From Faecousia sp. (GTDB taxonomy: Bacteria > Bacillota > Clostridia > Oscillospirales > Oscillospiraceae): a DNA stretch of 6,500 nt. Shown here piece by piece: positions 4,550 to 6,500 of this stretch (positions within the stretch are counted from its first letter, which is position 1; each line of letters begins with the position of its first letter). The position numbers and the translations under genes were made by a program. The notes under the pieces are model-generated. The model saw nothing but the letters and a program-made list of their open reading frames with translations, did not search any database and was not told the DNA's origin. The DNA lies in the NCBI GenBank assembly GCA_029258495.1, contig JARHYV010000117.1, positions 1-6,500 on the forward strand. The letters run 5' to 3'.

Positions 4550-6290
4550 TGCATTTTTCCTGTCGGCGGTTCTGGATGAGATCCGCACTCAGGCGATGGG
4601 CGCTCGGGTGGAGAAGATCCATCAGCCCAGTCGGGACACCGTCATCCTGCTGCTCCGGTGTGAGTCGGGACGGCAGAAACTGCTGCTTGCAGCCAATCCT
4701 GCCGCACCGCGGCTGCACCTGACCACGGCAAATCCCGAAAATCCCGATCAGCCGCCCATGTTCTGCATGCTCCTGCGCAAGCACCTGTCCGGCAGCCGTC
4801 TGGCAGGGGTGGAGCAGCCGCCCATGGAGCGCTGTGCGGTGTTCACCTTTGACTGTACCGACGAGATGGGCTATCCCGTCCGGAAGCGTCTGGTGGCGGA
4901 GCTGATGGGCAGGACGTGCAACATCTATCTGCTGGGGCCGGACGGGCGGATTATCGACTGCCTGCGCCGGATCGGTCTGGACGAGTCCAGCAGGCGGCAG
5001 GCGCTGCCGGGGCTTTACTATCAGGAGCCGGAGCCTATCGCAAAGCAGAACCCGAAGGAACTGGACGCATCCGGCTTTTTGCAGCTGCTGACCTGCCCCG
5101 GAGCGGACAAGCTCAGCGACCGGCTGATGGATCATCTGGGCGGACTTTCTCCCCTGATCTGCCGGGAGGCTGCCATTTTTGCCGCAGGTGATATGGACGC
5201 TCGACTGGAGCATCTGGATGCAGCGGCAGCTGCCGAAAAACTGGCACTGTTCTTTGCCGAGCATCTGAACCACCCAAAACCCTATTATTTTGCGCAGGCG
5301 GACGGAACGCCCAAGCAGTTTGCCTTCTGCCCCATGGCGGAGTACGGCGAATATCGTCAGGCAGAGAGCTTTGCTGCGCTGCTTGACAGCTTTTATACCA
5401 CGAAAGACCGAAATGATGCCATGCGCCAGAAGAGCCAGTCCGTGCGCAAGACCGTTTCCAACCTCTGTCAGCGGCTGAAACGGAAGATGGCGATCCAAGA
5501 AAAAGAACTCTCAGCCACCTATGACCGGGAGCGGCTGCGGCAGCTGGGGGATATCGTCACCGCCAATATCCATGCCATCAAAAGAGGGCAGAAGGTATTG
5601 CAGGCAGAGGATTTTTACGATGAAGACATGAAAATCATCGACATTCCCCTGTCCGAAGTCCTGTCCCCACAGGAAAATGCCGCAAAATTCTACAAGGATT
5701 ACACCCGCATGAAAAATGCCGAGCGGGAGCTGAAACACCAACTGGAGATCGGTGCCGGAGAACTGGCGTATCTGCAAAGCGTTCTGGAGGAACTGGGGCG
5801 TGCCGACAGCGAGCAGGCTCTGGAGGAGATCCGGCAGGAATTGCAGTCCGGCGGATATCTGCGCAGGGATACCGGCAAAAAGCGCATCAAGCAGAGCAGG
5901 CTGCAGCCCATCCGATTTGAGTCCACCGACGGCATCGGCATCTATGTGGGCAGGAACAACCGCCAGAATGACGAACTGACCTTCAAGCTTGCCCGCAAGG
6001 ATGACATCTGGCTCCATGCCCAGAAAGTCCACGGCAGCCATGTGATCATTGCCGCCAACGGCCGTCCGGTGCCGGATGATACCATCACCCAAGCCGCCCA
6101 GCTGGCAGCATTCCATTCCGAGGCAGCGCAGGGACAGAATGTGGCGGTGGATGTGACCCCCGTAAAGCAGGTGAAAAAACCAAACGGCGCAAAACCCGGC
6201 ATGGTGGTGTACTATACCTACCGCACGGTGTATGTGGATCCCAAGCCGAATGTGGATGAAAACACCGCCAAAACCGAAAAAAATTGTTGA
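4539..6290 (+). CDS. rqcH: Rqc2/NEMF homologue RqcH (NFACT protein, ribosome quality control)
   Basis: This 583-residue protein is of normal family length. RqcH binds stalled, split 50S subunits carrying peptidyl-tRNA and recruits tRNA(Ala) to add C-terminal alanine tails that mark the chain for proteolysis. The family was earlier annotated as fibronectin-binding protein FbpA. NFACT-N spans about 1-170 (MAFDAF start with Asp4, ELMGRTCNI at 121-129). A helix-hairpin-helix region with GGLSPL is at 201-206. Charged coiled coils lie at about 290-345 and 378-440. The NFACT-R domain is at about 458-565, with GRNNRQND (471-478), D489-x-W-x-H493, GSHVII (499-504) and VKKPNGAKPG (545-554). The tRNA-contact pair, Asp97-Arg98 in B. 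subtilis, reads Glu97-Arg98 here, and the usual PGSHV is HGSHV. GGAGGAG six bases before the ATG, inside mrnC, fixes the start. The stop codon lies within the rpmH promoter. Confidence 0.96.
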   Translation: MAFDAFFLSAVLDEIRTQAMGARVEKIHQPSRDTVILLLRCESGRQKLLLAANPAAPRLHLTTANPENPDQPPMFCMLLRKHLSGSRLAGVEQPPMERCAVFTFDCTDEMGYPVRKRLVAELMGRTCNIYLLGPDGRIIDCLRRIGLDESSRRQALPGLYYQEPEPIAKQNPKELDASGFLQLLTCPGADKLSDRLMDHLGGLSPLICREAAIFAAGDMDARLEHLDAAAAAEKLALFFAEHLNHPKPYYFAQADGTPKQFAFCPMAEYGEYRQAESFAALLDSFYTTKDRNDAMRQKSQSVRKTVSNLCQRLKRKMAIQEKELSATYDRERLRQLGDIVTANIHAIKRGQKVLQAEDFYDEDMKIIDIPLSEVLSPQENAAKFYKDYTRMKNAERELKHQLEIGAGELAYLQSVLEELGRADSEQALEEIRQELQSGGYLRRDTGKKRIKQSRLQPIRFESTDGIGIYVGRNNRQNDELTFKLARKDDIWLHAQKVHGSHVIIAANGRPVPDDTITQAAQLAAFHSEAAQGQNVAVDVTPVKQVKKPNGAKPGMVVYYTYRTVYVDPKPNVDENTAKTEKNC

Positions 6291-6310
6291 CCTGCCGGGG
6301 CTTTTCGGTT
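6272..6310. repeat. Inverted repeat around the rpmH -35 region
   Basis: AACCGAAAA (6272-6280, end of rqcH) and TTTTCGGTT (6302-6310) are exact 9-base reverse complements 21 bases apart, bracketing the -35 hexamer and touching the first base of the -10. It could be an operator or a weak hairpin at the rqcH mRNA end. No T-run follows, so it is not a normal terminator. Chance cannot be excluded. Confidence 0.45.
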
Positions 6311-6315
6311 ATAAT
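6287..6315 (+). promoter_or_regulatory. Strong sigma-A promoter of rpmH
   Basis: -35 TTGACC (6287-6292) and a perfect -10 TATAAT (6310-6315) are separated by 17 bases. This is the best promoter in the window, as expected for a ribosomal protein gene. The -35 overlaps the rqcH TGA (6288-6290), so rpmH starts its own transcript. Initiation near 6322 leaves a leader of about 90 bases. Confidence 0.92.
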
Positions 6316-6353
6316 ACCCTAGCATGACCATGGAGTTGTGTATCAAGATGATT

Positions 6354-6381
6354 TGCTGCAGCTTTTTTCAGCTGATGAGCA
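6354..6381 (+). promoter_or_regulatory. Possible hairpin in the rpmH 5' leader
   Basis: TGCT (6354-6357) pairs with AGCA (6378-6381), and CAGCT (6359-6363) pairs with AGCTG (6370-6374), with a 1x3 internal loop and a T-rich six-base terminal loop. The hairpin ends 14 bases before the AGGAGG. Leader control is common for ribosomal protein genes, but this fold matches no named element I recognise. Confidence 0.35.
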
Positions 6382-6410
6382 TTGTAATTTAATGTAGGAG
6401 GTGTATCCGA

Positions 6411-6500
6411 ATGAAGCGTACCTACCAGCCCAGCCGCCGTCACCGTTCCAAGGTTCACGGTTTCCGTCAGAGAATGGCTACTTCCAACGGCCGTAAGGTT
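6411..6500 (+). CDS. rpmH: Ribosomal protein L34 (bL34), 3' end outside window
   Basis: The first 30 codons are present. The N-terminus MKRTYQPSRRHRSK and the following HGFRQRM and SNGRKV segments are diagnostic of bL34, a small (about 44 residues), highly basic protein bound to 23S rRNA in the large subunit. About 14 residues are cut off. AGGAGG at 6396-6401 lies nine bases before the ATG. It has its own strong promoter, separate from the rqcH operon. In most bacteria rpmH is followed by rnpA, yidD and yidC and lies close to oriC and dnaA; here its upstream neighbour is rqcH rather than a divergent dnaA. Confidence 0.98.
   Translation, partial: MKRTYQPSRRHRSKVHGFRQRMATSNGRKV

Noticed and set aside
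4518..5498. Long minus-strand open frame (and another at 5511-6116) opposite rqcH
   Set aside because: These are antisense shadows of a GC-rich gene. They have no family motifs, and the plus strand encodes an unambiguous NFACT protein.

Overview
The window looks like chromosomal housekeeping DNA from a Firmicute, most plausibly a Ruminococcaceae/Oscillospirales-type Clostridium relative. This rests on the gene set (Gx-family membrane protein, mini-RNase III, RqcH, LCP protein, bacterial acyl-ACP thioesterase, GluQ-type synthetase), strong AGGAGG ribosome binding sites, sigma-A type promoters, and a base composition that is fairly GC-rich by eye. The taxonomic placement is inference. No mobile element, CRISPR array, tRNA or rRNA was seen.

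Layout. Positions 1-79 hold the last 25 codons of a plus-strand gene, probably a DUF3048/YerB-like protein, closed by a textbook terminator at 91-120. Positions 121-390 are non-coding and hold a dense cluster of DnaA boxes: four perfect TTATNCACA matches, three with one mismatch, and several weaker ones. A minus-strand operon follows, read from 3443 down to 391: an LCP (LytR-CpsA-Psr) cell-wall glycopolymer ligase, a glutamyl-Q tRNA(Asp) synthetase, and an acyl-ACP thioesterase. It ends at a hairpin terminator (350-384) that contains one of the perfect DnaA boxes. A divergent intergenic region (3444-3647) carries a promoter in each direction. A tightly packed plus-strand operon follows: Gx-family membrane protein, mini-RNase III (mrnC) and RqcH, with start and stop codons overlapping. 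The -35 hexamer of the next promoter lies on the rqcH stop codon and drives rpmH (ribosomal protein L34), which runs off the right edge.

How it fits together. The right half has a large-subunit theme: MrnC matures 23S rRNA, RqcH works on obstructed 50S subunits, and L34 is a 50S protein. rpmH classically sits beside oriC/dnaA in bacteria, so a DnaA-box cluster about 6 kb away on the side rpmH points away from suggests a rearranged origin neighbourhood. However, the genes flanking the cluster converge on it, and no dnaA or dnaN is in view. The cluster could therefore be oriC itself, part of a split origin, or a DnaA-titrating locus. This is the most interesting feature of the window. The rest is orderly core genome.
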